Origin: CAZQKW01 sp964594075 | GTDB lineage: Bacteria > Desulfobacterota > WTBG01 > CAIYCZ01 | Length of the DNA stretch: 31,549 bases | Direction of reading: 5' to 3' | Assembly (NCBI GenBank): GCA_964594075.1 | Contig: CAZQKW010000039.1 | Span: forward strand, 1-31,549 | In this document: positions 23,131-30,610 of the stretch, piece by piece | Layout: each line of letters starts with the position of its first letter | Numbering within the stretch: position 1 is the first letter of the stretch | Notes under the pieces: model-generated | Database searches by the model: none | The model's input: only the letters and a program-made list of their open reading frames with translations | What the model was told of the DNA's origin: nothing | Position numbers and translations under genes: made by a program

Positions 23131-25017
23131 TTATTTTGTGCTTTCTCTAAACGTCATTTTCAGCTCATATACATATTCGCTGCGCCGCTTCTCAATGTCA
23201 AAACCCATTTTTTCAAACAGATTCATCATCGGGCGGTTCTCAACCAGCACCTCGGCAGTAAAGCCCAGCAGCCCCTGACGTTTTGCCAGATAGGTCAGAT
23301 AGGAAAGCAGTTCGGTGCCGATGCCGCGACCCTGAACATCGTCCCGCACCACCACGCCAACCTCGCCGGTATGCGTGCCTTCATCAATGCCGTACTGCGC
23401 GACACCCAGAATTTCTTCTTTTTCCTTGTCTGTTGTTACCGCCAGGATGACCATCTCCCGGGTATAGTCTATGACCGCAAACTCCTGCAGGCGCTCATGG
23501 GGCATATCGCGCCGCGCAGAAATAAAGCGCCGGTATATGGTTTGGTCTGAAAGCGAATAAAAGAAATCTTTAAGCAACGGTTCATCGCTGATTTTTACCG
23601 GTCGCAGCACAATCTCAAGGCCGGTTTTAGTGGTGCGGCGTGTTTCCAGGGTTTCCGGATATTCTCCCTTCTTCCCGGGAATAAAGGCTTGATCTTTAAA
23701 AATGTATCCCAATTTCTTCGCCTCTTCAATGAGCCAGGGTCTGAACTTGGGATGGGCAATTGAAATGAGATCCATAGCGCGCTCGCGGACATTTTTTCCG
23801 TGCAGATACACAATGCCGTATTCAGTTACCACGTAATGAATATCGCTGCGCACCAGGGTTACACTTGCGCCTTCGTCAAGGCAGGGAACAATACGAGAGA
23901 ACTGCCCGTCATTTGAGGTCGAACGGACCGCAAGAATAGTCTTGCCGCCGGGAGCCAGCAGCGTGCCGCGCATAAAGTCCGCCTGACCGCCAACACCGCT
24001 GTAAAAACGCTTGCCGATAGACTCTGCCGTCGCCTGACCGGTGAGGTCAATCTGCAATGCGGCATTTATGGCGGTCATGTTTTTTTGACTGGCGATTATT
24101 AGTGGATTATTGGTGTAGTCAATCGTTCTGAATTCAACGCAGGGATTATCGTTGAGAAAATCATAGGTGGCTTTATTGCCCATACAGAATGATGCAACGG
24201 TTTTCCCCCGATCAAGGCTCTTTCGGGAATTATCAATAACGCCGCCCTGCATGAGCGCTACCACGCCCGGCGTCAGCAGCTCGGAATGGACGCCGAGATG
24301 TTTCTTAGTGTGCAGATGCGTCAGGATGGCATTGGGGATGCTGCCATACCCCACCTGAATCGTATCGCCATCCTGCACAATGCGGGCGATGTAATTGCCA
24401 ATGCGGTCGGCAATGTCGTCGGGCACATGCGTCTCAAACTCCAGAAGCGGCTCATCGTGATGAATGATGTAATCAATGTCAGAGACATGGATAAAGGTAT
24501 CGCCATGGAGCCGCGGCATCTGTTGATTAACCTGGGCGATAATCAGCTTTGCATTTTCTACAGCGGCTTTGACAATATCCACGCTTATGCCGAGGCTGAC
24601 ATAGCCGTGTTCATCGGGCAGTGAGGTTTGAATCAATGCGACATCCACTTTTACGATACCCCGGTAAAACAGAGCGGGGATTTGGGAGAAGAATATGGAA
24701 CTGTAGTCTGCGAGGCCGGAATTAACGGCATCGCGGGTATTATCGGTAATAAAAAAGGAGTTGTGGCGAAAGTTGCGCTTGAACTTTTCGTCCGCATAGG
24801 GGGCAAGTCCCAGGGTCCAAACGTGCATGACTTCCGCGTCAAAAAAGGCTTTGGGATTGGCATTGACGTAATCAATCAGGGCACGCACCAGATACTGGGG
24901 CTCCCCACATGCTGTGCCAATAAAAATTCGGTCGCCGGGATGGATGTGCGAAAAAATAGCATTCTCGGGAGCGAATTTAGCAGGATAGTGTTTTTTTATT
25001 TCTTCGAGTTTGTCCAT
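23131..25017 (-). CDS. Acetyl-CoA hydrolase/CoA-transferase fused to a GNAT domain
   Basis: A 628-aa fusion. Residues about 10-435 form a class I CoA-transferase of the acetyl-CoA hydrolase/4-hydroxybutyrate CoA-transferase type. The active-site Glu that carries the CoA thioester is Glu246 in GVHSELLTPGVV; the oxyanion segment GVGGQADFMRG and VTEYGIVYLHGKNVRERA are also typical. Residues about 465-620 are a GNAT domain with acetyl-CoA motif VQGRGIGTELL. The same fusion is known in anaerobes; the GNAT part might acetylate the transferase or a partner ligase, but this is inference. AAGGA close to the ATG at 25017 supports the start. It lies 40 bp after bioC and 66 bp before the AMP-ligase, all on the same strand. 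Confidence 0.9.
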   Translation of the reverse strand: MDKLEEIKKHYPAKFAPENAIFSHIHPGDRIFIGTACGEPQYLVRALIDYVNANPKAFFDAEVMHVWTLGLAPYADEKFKRNFRHNSFFITDNTRDAVNSGLADYSSIFFSQIPALFYRGIVKVDVALIQTSLPDEHGYVSLGISVDIVKAAVENAKLIIAQVNQQMPRLHGDTFIHVSDIDYIIHHDEPLLEFETHVPDDIADRIGNYIARIVQDGDTIQVGYGSIPNAILTHLHTKKHLGVHSELLTPGVVALMQGGVIDNSRKSLDRGKTVASFCMGNKATYDFLNDNPCVEFRTIDYTNNPLIIASQKNMTAINAALQIDLTGQATAESIGKRFYSGVGGQADFMRGTLLAPGGKTILAVRSTSNDGQFSRIVPCLDEGASVTLVRSDIHYVVTEYGIVYLHGKNVRERAMDLISIAHPKFRPWLIEEAKKLGYIFKDQAFIPGKKGEYPETLETRRTTKTGLEIVLRPVKISDEPLLKDFFYSLSDQTIYRRFISARRDMPHERLQEFAVIDYTREMVILAVTTDKEKEEILGVAQYGIDEGTHTGEVGVVVRDDVQGRGIGTELLSYLTYLAKRQGLLGFTAEVLVENRPMMNLFEKMGFDIEKRRSEYVYELKMTFRESTK

Positions 25018-25057
25018 ACGGTCCTTTGCTTATTTTAGAGTCGTCTTGCGTGATGCA

Positions 25058-25888
25058 TTAAAGCCCCTCATCAGCCGCTGGCTTTTGTCCTTTTGCCATA
25101 ATAATCTGATACGTCGCGGGAATGCCGACGGACGGCAACGCAAAACGCTGTTCATAGGTCGCACACATGCGCTTCCAGACTGCCCGTAAGCCCAATCCCC
25201 TGTTTCTGCGCAGAGAAGCATTTTGTGCCCCCATCCCCTTTATGGCGCGCATGAGTTCCGCAACGCTGCCATACACCTCTCTGACCACGGTGGTGCTGGC
25301 ACAATACCCCATGAAACCAGCCCCATGAAACAGCGCTAAAACTTTTTGCTCTGACCAGTCAAGGAAAAGGGCCTCGCCAGCGCAGTAACCAGTTTCGTGG
25401 CACGCCTGCTCATAACACTGCCGCAGTTCTGCAAATGTGTCCCCCCCAAAGATTGAACATAAAAATACACCGCCCGGCTTGAGCACGCGCCTGACTTCCC
25501 GAAATGCCCGGGCAGCGTCAACAACCCACTGCAAGGCAAAGCCTGCCAGCGCCAGATCAAAACTGCTTTCCCGATACGGAAGAAATTCCGTATCAGCAGC
25601 AATAAACAGGTTATTGTCCAAGGTCAGGGATTTTTTAGCGCGTGCACAGGCCAGCATATTAAGAGCAATATCACAACCATGAATATGCGCTGCAGGATAT
25701 TTTTCTGCCAGGCGAGCGGTCATGGTTCCGGTTCCCATGCCAATGTCAAGAATTTCTGACGGCGCCGAGCCATTGAGCAATTGCAGCAGCACCCGCGACT
25801 GGGAGTCCTGCAGGACGGCATATTGATCATAGGTATGTGCATGCCGGTTGAAGGATTTTTTTACAAATGTTTTGTCAATAGTGCTCAT
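25058..25888 (-). CDS. bioC: Malonyl-[acyl-carrier protein] O-methyltransferase BioC
   Basis: A 276-aa SAM-dependent methyltransferase. BioC methylates the free carboxyl of malonyl-ACP so that the fatty acid machinery can extend it to pimeloyl-ACP methyl ester for biotin. Evidence: the AAKTYD-like start FNRHAHTYDQYAVLQ typical of BioC, SAM motif ILDIGMGTGTMT (46-57), and ALQWVVDAARAFREVRRVLKPGG with a Trp in place found in BioC proteins. Its position downstream of bioF and bioH agrees. The ATG at 25888 overlaps the bioH stop (ATGA, 4 nt), the sign of coupled translation. Longer in-frame extension to 26032 runs through bioH and is not used. Confidence 0.88.
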   Translation of the reverse strand: MSTIDKTFVKKSFNRHAHTYDQYAVLQDSQSRVLLQLLNGSAPSEILDIGMGTGTMTARLAEKYPAAHIHGCDIALNMLACARAKKSLTLDNNLFIAADTEFLPYRESSFDLALAGFALQWVVDAARAFREVRRVLKPGGVFLCSIFGGDTFAELRQCYEQACHETGYCAGEALFLDWSEQKVLALFHGAGFMGYCASTTVVREVYGSVAELMRAIKGMGAQNASLRRNRGLGLRAVWKRMCATYEQRFALPSVGIPATYQIIMAKGQKPAADEGL

Positions 25889-26679
25889 TGAATTTGGCGA
25901 ATAAATGTTCTCACGGTTCGGTGCACGCGATCGGCCGCCGTAAGAAAAGGGGCATGCCCGGCCCCGTCTATAATGGCAAGTTGTGCATCGCGCACTGCAT
26001 GCGCCATATATGCTGACGCTGCTGGTAAACAAATCCGGTCACATGCGCCATGAATAAAAAGACTGGGCAGCGTTATCTGGTTCAAAAGCGGCCGCAGATC
26101 TTCCCGCTGTAAGGACTCCAGCGCTTCGCAGGCAATGTGCGGCTGCGGCGCGCGACGTATATCTGCCACAAGGGAATAAATGGGTTCGTTTTCACCTGCG
26201 TTAAAGCCCTCGTCTGAAAATATCTGCGCATAAAAATTTGACATCCCGGCGGCAAAATCCCTTTTAAGCTGGCGCAGAAGGCTATACGCGGTCGCACGCG
26301 GGACGCCATGGGGGTAATTATCACGCGCTATCAAAGACGGTGTGCCGCTGATGAACACCAGGGAGTCTATGCGCGCACTGGACTGCGCACACATTTTTAA
26401 TAGCACGGATACCCCCATTGACCATCCTATGGCCGTGGCATTATGCACGTTCAGATCAGTCACCAGCGCTTCAATATCAGCGGCAAAGCGCCCCAGGTTA
26501 TACGGCCCGGGAAGCGACGCGGATTTGCCATGGCCCCGCAGATCAACTGCGATCACCGTATAGTCAGCAGAAAAGTCCTCTCTAAAAAATTTCCAGACCG
26601 ATGAATCCATCGCCCATCCATGAATCAACAGGATAGGCTTTCCGTTTCCTTCGATAAAATAACAGGGCAGGGTAGTCAT
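25885..26679 (-). CDS. bioH: Pimeloyl-[acyl-carrier protein] methyl ester esterase BioH
   Basis: A 264-aa alpha/beta-hydrolase. BioH removes the methyl group from pimeloyl-ACP methyl ester, ending elongation and giving the BioF substrate. The catalytic triad is Ser87 in GWSMG, Asp214 in HGACDRICLP and His242 in GAGHAPFL (E. coli BioH Ser82, Asp207, His235). LLIHGWAMDSSVW supplies the oxyanion hole. Length and order match BioH; the bioF-bioH-bioC order supports the assignment over a generic hydrolase. It starts 42 bp after bioF and overlaps bioC by 4 nt. The Shine-Dalgarno is weak, so expression probably depends on translation from bioF. Confidence 0.87.
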   Translation of the reverse strand: MTTLPCYFIEGNGKPILLIHGWAMDSSVWKFFREDFSADYTVIAVDLRGHGKSASLPGPYNLGRFAADIEALVTDLNVHNATAIGWSMGVSVLLKMCAQSSARIDSLVFISGTPSLIARDNYPHGVPRATAYSLLRQLKRDFAAGMSNFYAQIFSDEGFNAGENEPIYSLVADIRRAPQPHIACEALESLQREDLRPLLNQITLPSLFIHGACDRICLPAASAYMAHAVRDAQLAIIDGAGHAPFLTAADRVHRTVRTFIRQIQ

Positions 26680-26721
26680 AGGCTTGTTGTCATAACGCCA
26701 ACCGTTGATGTTGCGCTCGCT

Positions 26722-27888
26722 TTAGATAAGCCGGTGCTTTTTACCCACCCGTTCCAGAACTTCAAGCGCCCAGCGCAGGTCTTCTTGGGTATGAACCGCG
26801 GAAACCGTGATGCGCAAACGCGATGAGCCTTCAGGCACCGTGGGCGGACGGATTGCCTGGATAAATAGCCCCTCGTGAAACAGGCTTTCAGAAATACTCA
26901 CGGCTTGTCTGGCATCACCTACTAAGATGGGAATAATAGGTGTTTCACTATTAAGGGTATTAAATCCTCTCTGGGTAAGACCCTCTTTAAAGAGGCGAAC
27001 ATTCTCCCACAGGGCGATTCGCCGTTCCGGTTCCTGTTCAAGCAAGTTCAGCGCCTCCCGAGAGCTTGCCATAACAGCAGGAGTTAACGCAGTGGTAAAA
27101 ATAAACGCCCGGGCCCGGTTAACCAATAGTTCCCGCAGCTCGTGTGAACCTGCCACAAACGCGCCAAAGCATCCCAGCGCTTTTCCCAGTGTGCCCATAA
27201 TTATATCGCATTTCCCCTCCAGGCCAAAATGTTCGGCAGTTCCGGCACCGCTGCTGCCCAGAACGCCGGTTGCATGCGCATCATCAATGACAATGAGCGC
27301 TGCGTATTGTTCAGCGAGCTCAACCAGCCGGGGCAACGGGGCAATATCGCCATCCATGCTGAAAACACCGTCAGTTACGATAATACGGCGTCGGAACCGA
27401 TGCCCCTGTTTGAGCAACAATTCAAGCGTTTCTGTATCCCTATGGGGAAAAACTTCAACATGAGCCCGGCTCATACGGCAACCGTCTATAATGCTGGCGT
27501 GATTTAGTTCATCGCTATAGATTACATCCCCGTGCTCTCCAATAGTGGAAAGCAGTCCAATATTTGCCATATAGCCGGTACTGAACACCAGCGCTGCTTC
27601 GGTTTTTTTTAAGTTGGCGAGCCTCTTTTCGACTTCTCCGAAAAGGCAGTTATTGCCGCCGATGAGCCGCGATGACCCGGCGCCGACGCCCCACTCGGAA
27701 ACCGCTTTTTGGGCAGCCTTTTTTATGGCGGGATGCGAGCAATATCCAAGGTAATCATTTGAAGCCATCTGCAGGCACGGCCGGCCATCAATTACGATTC
27801 GGGGTCCGGGCGCTGAAGTCACTTCGCGCAGCTTTCGGTAGAGTCCGGTCTCTGCTATCTGGTCAAGGGCATGTCTGAATACCCCCAT
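26722..27888 (-). CDS. bioF: 8-amino-7-oxononanoate synthase BioF
   Basis: A 388-aa PLP enzyme (fold type I) that condenses L-alanine with pimeloyl-ACP or pimeloyl-CoA to give 8-amino-7-oxononanoate. The PLP lysine is Lys236 in MGTLGKALG, the same number as in E. coli. ASNDYLGYCSHP, SSRLIGGN, FSTGYMANIGL, DGVFSMDGDIAPL and DDAHATGVLG are all core BioF/KBL segments. The start, ATG at 27888, follows an AAGGA at good distance. It heads a co-oriented block (bioF, bioH, bioC) and then the CoA genes. bioA and bioB are not in the window. A close relative, 2-amino-3-ketobutyrate CoA ligase, is less likely given the neighbours. Confidence 0.93.
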   Translation of the reverse strand: MGVFRHALDQIAETGLYRKLREVTSAPGPRIVIDGRPCLQMASNDYLGYCSHPAIKKAAQKAVSEWGVGAGSSRLIGGNNCLFGEVEKRLANLKKTEAALVFSTGYMANIGLLSTIGEHGDVIYSDELNHASIIDGCRMSRAHVEVFPHRDTETLELLLKQGHRFRRRIIVTDGVFSMDGDIAPLPRLVELAEQYAALIVIDDAHATGVLGSSGAGTAEHFGLEGKCDIIMGTLGKALGCFGAFVAGSHELRELLVNRARAFIFTTALTPAVMASSREALNLLEQEPERRIALWENVRLFKEGLTQRGFNTLNSETPIIPILVGDARQAVSISESLFHEGLFIQAIRPPTVPEGSSRLRITVSAVHTQEDLRWALEVLERVGKKHRLI

Positions 27889-27927
27889 GTTTTTTCCTTG
27901 TTACAATAGACCCTCTCAGGGGAGTTT

Positions 27928-27943
27928 TTTGACAATTTGACAA
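27928..27943. promoter_or_regulatory. Tandem TTTGACAA repeat upstream of bioF, possible operator
   Basis: TTTGACAA occurs twice without a gap, 40 bp before the bioF start. On the bioF strand it reads TTGTCAAATTGTCAAA. It may be a -35 region or a regulator site; it does not match the usual BirA or BioQ palindromes. Confidence 0.3.
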
Positions 27944-28245
27944 AACACTCACACATCACCGAGAACCCTATGACCCCGCAAATCCCATGAGCTCTCAAAC
28001 AACGCTGGCCTGACAAGCCTGCATCCAAGCGGTTATTGTGTCATAAACCGTGATTTAAAAGAACATTTGGAAATATAAACGATACCTGTTGCACCTAAAA
28101 CCGTGTTATTTTACAAGTATACTCATAATTTATACAAAAACAATACCGAACCCAGAAAAGGTTGTCAACAGGATTAGAATTAAGTATGGAGGAGCAAAGG
28201 CACATTTAAAAAATTTGGCATCCAGCCTTGCGGCAGCATTTCTGA

Positions 28246-28274
28246 TTGACAGATGTGGTCATTTAGACTATATT
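28246..28274 (+). promoter_or_regulatory. Promoter of the toxin-antitoxin remnant
   Basis: TTGACA (28246-28251), a 17-bp spacer and TATATT (28269-28274). A GGAG (28285-28288) 6 nt before the antitoxin ATG at 28295 completes an intact expression signal in front of a broken gene. Confidence 0.6.
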
Positions 28275-28294
28275 AAATTTGAGTGGAGAGTCCT

Positions 28295-28579
28295 ATGAAA
28301 AACATTGTTACGTTGACAGAAGCAAAGGCAAAATTTTCAGAGATTATTAACCGGATTATATATAATATAATAAGAAAAAGATCTTTATAACCAAAAAAGG
28401 CGAAAAGGTGGCGGCTATTATTCCCATGGAAGAATTGCAGAGTATAAAAAAAGAGGGACTGAAGGCTTGATTCGCGCACAAGGTGTGCATTAGAGGGTCT
28501 TGATGAAGAAATCGATTTGCTCACCAGTGTCATTTATGACGAGCGTGAAAAAGAGCAGGTGCGTGAGGTGCGCCTGTAA
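28295..28579 (+). pseudogene. Frameshifted Phd/YefM-type antitoxin
   Basis: The start (MKNIVTLTEAKAKFSEIINR) is a typical Phd/YefM N-terminus, but the frame stops at 28388. One extra A in the A-tract at 28375-28379 would continue it as IRKKIFITKKGEKVAAIIPM, the family core strand region. A further shift after LKA (stop near 28468) is needed to reach GLIRAQG, and another to reach GLDEEIDLLTSVIYDERE, ending at 28577-28579. Three or more shifts in 285 bp point to real decay rather than a single sequencing error. It is followed at once by the PIN toxin remnant. Confidence 0.75.
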
Positions 28580-28982
28580 GGTATCTGTTTGACACTGACG
28601 CGTTAAGCAACGTTGTCAAAAAAAGCCATCGGATTTTTTAATCCGCAAACTGCAAAACCTGCCTCAGGAAGTTCAGTACACAACGGCAATTAATATTGGC
28701 GAGATTTATTACGGAGCCAATAAAACCAGCAACAAGGACATAATTCTGAAAGCGTTTGGGAACCGGGCCTTTCCCTGTATCAACATTCTACCGTTTGATG
28801 AGAAAAGTGCGAAAATATTTGGGGAACTTAAGGCTCGTCTTGAAAAAAAAGGCACTACCCGAAGCGAATCGGATTTGAGAATCGCAGCAATTGCCATGCA
28901 AAATCAGTTGATCGTGATTGCCGGAAATACCAAACACTTTGCAGGAATTCATGGCGTTACAGTAGAAAATTGGATAAAGTAG
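28579..28982 (+). pseudogene. Frameshifted PIN-domain (VapC-type) toxin
   Basis: The first frame reads RYLFDTDALSNVVKK with the first PIN acidic residue, then stops at 28640. One added A in the A7 tract (28618-28624) joins it to the second frame, which continues through INIGEIYYGA (second acidic residue) and ESDLRIAAIAMQNQLIVIAGNTKHF to a stop at 28980-28982. VapC enzymes are Mg-dependent RNases that cleave tRNA or rRNA. There is also no good start codon: GTA stands where GTG or ATG is expected. A terminator follows directly. With the antitoxin broken too, the module is probably dead. Confidence 0.75.
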
Positions 28983-28985
28983 TAA

Positions 28986-29016
28986 AAAGGCAGCAGCCTT
29001 TTCAGGCTCTGCCTTT
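28986..29016 (+). terminator. Terminator hairpin after the PIN remnant
   Basis: AAAGGCAG-(C)-AGCC pairs with GGCTCTGCCTTT, a 12-bp stem with one bulged C and a TTTTCA loop. It begins 4 nt after the stop and is flanked by A- and T-runs, so it could act in both directions. Confidence 0.65.
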
Positions 29017-29061
29017 AAAATCAGCCACTTATTACACGGAATATTTTTTATTTTAAATCTG

Positions 29062-29155
29062 GAACTCATGAACTCATAAAATTTTTCATTAAACTCCTGG
29101 AACCCTCGACCCCTTGAATCCTTAAACCTTTTTATCTTTTCTCCTTTTAACCTTT
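29062..29155 (+). repeat. Degenerate pyrimidine-rich repeat tract
   Basis: It begins with GAACTCAT twice (29062-29077) and continues as short imperfect units built on CTGGAACCCTCGACCCCTTGAATCCTT and CTTTTAACCTTT. A related tract is at 29628-29665, so they flank the small two-gene unit at 29234-29528. No open frame crosses it. Confidence 0.4.
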
Positions 29156-29171
29156 CGCCGTTTTGTATTGG

Positions 29172-29201
29172 TTGACATCAATAGTGCCTGCGCTGTATTT
29201 T
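29172..29201 (+). promoter_or_regulatory. Possible promoter of the small two-gene unit
   Basis: TTGACA (29172-29177) with TATTTT (29196-29201) at an 18-bp spacing; the -10 is weak. The sequence TTGACATCA is shared with the promoter at 142. Confidence 0.4.
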
Positions 29202-29233
29202 CTTTATAAAAGATTTAGATAAGGGGAAGCATT

Positions 29234-29437
29234 ATGAAAGCATATGCATACATTGCCGAGGTTTTATCGGATGGACGCTTATCTATTCCTGATAACATAA
29301 AGCAGCAAATCAAGCCTTCCGAAAAGGTTCGTGTTATGTTGCCGTTCGAAGATGACGATGCTTCGTGGGCCAGGCTCGCCGCGTCGGGGTTTTTCAGGGG
29401 TTATTCCGACAAGGATGCCATATATGACAACCATTGA
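29234..29437 (+). CDS. Small antitoxin-like protein (AbrB/DUF-type N-terminus)
   Basis: A 67-aa protein. The first ~40 residues, DGRLSIPDNIKQQIKPSEKVRVML, follow the swapped-hairpin/AbrB-like antitoxin layout (D-G-R-L-x-I-P, then K-V-R-V-x-L). The tail, SWARLAASGFFRGYSDKDAIYD, is the partner-binding type of tail seen in small antitoxins paired with MazF or PIN toxins. An AAGGGGAAG Shine-Dalgarno supports the start. Its last 14 nt overlap a 34-codon frame (29424-29528) on the same strand instead of a full toxin gene. It could be an orphan antitoxin. Function is inferred, not proved. Confidence 0.65.
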   Translation: MKAYAYIAEVLSDGRLSIPDNIKQQIKPSEKVRVMLPFEDDDASWARLAASGFFRGYSDKDAIYDNH

Positions 29438-29528
29438 AAAACAGTATGTAGTTCGTTTGCTTGGAAAAATAAATGCCCTCGAAACAGAAACTATCAAGAC
29501 ACTTCTGAAAAAGATATTCGGCCTGTAG
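29424..29528 (+). CDS. 34-codon overlapping frame of unknown type
   Basis: It encodes MTTIEKQYVVRLLGKINALE and a short helical C-terminus (34 aa), predicted to be amphipathic helix throughout. The ATG lies inside the end of the antitoxin-like gene (14-nt overlap), the usual layout for a partner gene. It is too short to be a known PIN or MazF toxin and I do not recognise a family. It could be a genuine micro-protein partner or the remnant of a toxin. Confidence 0.4.
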   Translation: MTTIEKQYVVRLLGKINALETETIKTLLKKIFGL

Positions 29529-29677
29529 AAACATATATGCTTATTTTTTTGCAAGCTGTTCTTATAACAAAATGCAGCACCGTTTTGCGACCCCACCTCT
29601 TTGTTTTTTTTCTTTGATCGCTTATTCTTTTCCCTTTAACTTCTGACTCCTGGATTTTTTATTCGTTTAACTTCTAA

Positions 29678-30262
29678 TTACTCAGCACTTTTACTTTTCC
29701 CATATATCAGCCTCGGTGTTGCGCTTACTGGTCCATGTAGTGTTGACGTGCCGTTCAGGTCAATATCCTCCAACTTGTAGTAATAGATCTTTCTATTCTT
29801 CACATCCGCATCAAGAAATTCATATACAGCGCCTTGAGTAGCAGAACCTCTGGCAGGAATTATGGAATCATTTATTTTGTTGTATTCTCCATTCTCTGAG
29901 CCTGAGCGGTAAAGATTGAAGCCAGCGTTATCTATCTCTGATTCAGTAATCCATTCAATAACAATCTTTTTACTACCGGGTGAAGCAGTAAATGAGGCAA
30001 GCTGGATAATAGTTGGCATCTCAAGAATATACCAGAAGCCTGGATATAGGCCATAATTTGTGGAGATGGGTTGAATATCTTCCATTAATGGTGATGGTTG
30101 GCCAAGAGTGGAGTCAATACCATAATTTTCTGAAATAATTGGTCCGCCTCCATTAGAAAAGACTGATTCCGGGATGCCATAATTTTCGCTTCCCATACTT
30201 GCAAAAGCAGGGATAGCAAGAATCACAATAAAAACAATTACGAGAAATATTTTATTTCGCAT
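29678..30262 (-). CDS. Exported FnIII-like protein with SENYG repeats
   Basis: A 194-aa protein with a signal peptide (1-21, ending AFA). Residues 24-75 hold three [S/T]-x-NYG repeats (SENYGIPES, SENYGIDST, STNYGLYPG) closing on GFWY, a layout common in exported proteins of uncultured bacteria. Residues about 85-185 look like a fibronectin type III-like domain: WITESEIDNAGFNLYRS, then YEFLDADV and YYYKLEDIDLNG. GGAG at 30269-30272, 6 nt before the ATG at 30262, supports the start. A 17-nt palindrome (30273-30289) sits just upstream. A surface or adhesion role is likely. The tail-collar gene is further upstream on the same strand. Confidence 0.75.
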   Translation of the reverse strand: MRNKIFLVIVFIVILAIPAFASMGSENYGIPESVFSNGGGPIISENYGIDSTLGQPSPLMEDIQPISTNYGLYPGFWYILEMPTIIQLASFTASPGSKKIVIEWITESEIDNAGFNLYRSGSENGEYNKINDSIIPARGSATQGAVYEFLDADVKNRKIYYYKLEDIDLNGTSTLHGPVSATPRLIYGKSKSAE

Positions 30263-30272
30263 GATGATCTCC

Positions 30273-30289
30273 TGAATAAAATTTATTCA
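30273..30289. promoter_or_regulatory. 17-nt palindrome before the FnIII-like gene
   Basis: TGAATAAA-A-TTTATTCA is a perfect inverted repeat with a one-base centre, directly upstream of the Shine-Dalgarno. It may be an operator or a hairpin affecting ribosome access. It also overlaps the end of the DUF559 remnant. Confidence 0.4.
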
Positions 30290-30610
30290 CATTTTCCCCT
30301 CTCCGCTGTTTCGGGGGTGAGGGTTGGGTGAGGTGGCATATTATTTAGATATGAATATATTCTCGCTCCAATACTGATTCTGTGTTCTGTAACACGTCAT
30401 TATTCCAGAATCTCAAAACACTATAGCCTTTTTTTGCCAGATAACCAGACCGCTGTTCGTCTGCAGCGATATGCTCGGCATGCTGTCCTCCATGAACTTC
30501 TATTATCAGTTTTTTCTCTATGCAGACAAAGCAGCTATAAATGGATCAACAGGGTATTGACGCCGGAGTTTATTATATTTGCATATCTGGCGATTGCGAA
30601 GGCGCTGCCA
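30283..30610 (-). pseudogene. DUF559 (Vsr-like) endonuclease remnant
   Basis: The minus strand opens with WQRLRNRQICKYNKLRRQYP then VDPFIA, a recognisable DUF559 middle region, and shifts frame near 30533-30536, where one base missing from GCTGAC would restore F-I-A-D-F-V-C. It continues IEKKLIIEVHGGQHAEH and YLAKKGYSVLRFWNNDVLQN and ends with PPHPTLTPETAERGK, encoded by the repeat. The first 25-30 residues of the usual protein are missing; the sequence starts exactly where the right-hand repeat ends. The catalytic E-x-D is E-x-H here. It was probably a ~120-aa PD-(D/E)xK-fold nuclease and is now dead. Confidence 0.7.
30296..30336. repeat. G/C-rich dispersed repeat, copy 2 (left of the DUF559 remnant)
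   Basis: CCCCTCTCC facing GGGGGTGAGGGTTGGGTGAGG. Read on the minus strand it gives CCTCACCCAACCCTCACCCC, the widespread C-rich repeat whose translation (PHPxLTPxxERG) appears at the ends of many DUF559 proteins. It is in the opposite orientation to copy 3. Confidence 0.6.

Larger units (their letters stand above)
27889..28294. other. 406-bp gene-free region between bioF and the toxin-antitoxin remnant
   Basis: The bioF side holds the tandem 8-bp repeat at 27928-27943. The centre (27940-28080) is low-complexity with C-rich patches and no reading frame that resembles a protein; the short frame at 28089-28298 has no start signal or homology. The right end holds the promoter at 28246-28274. No RNA gene was recognised. 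Confidence 0.5.

Noticed and set aside
25889..26032. N-terminal extension of bioC to 26032
   Set aside because: It reads through the end of bioH; the ATG at 25888 with a 4-nt stop overlap is the normal coupling arrangement.
28089..28298. 69-codon frame before the antitoxin remnant
   Set aside because: It runs through the promoter and Shine-Dalgarno of the next gene and has no start signal.
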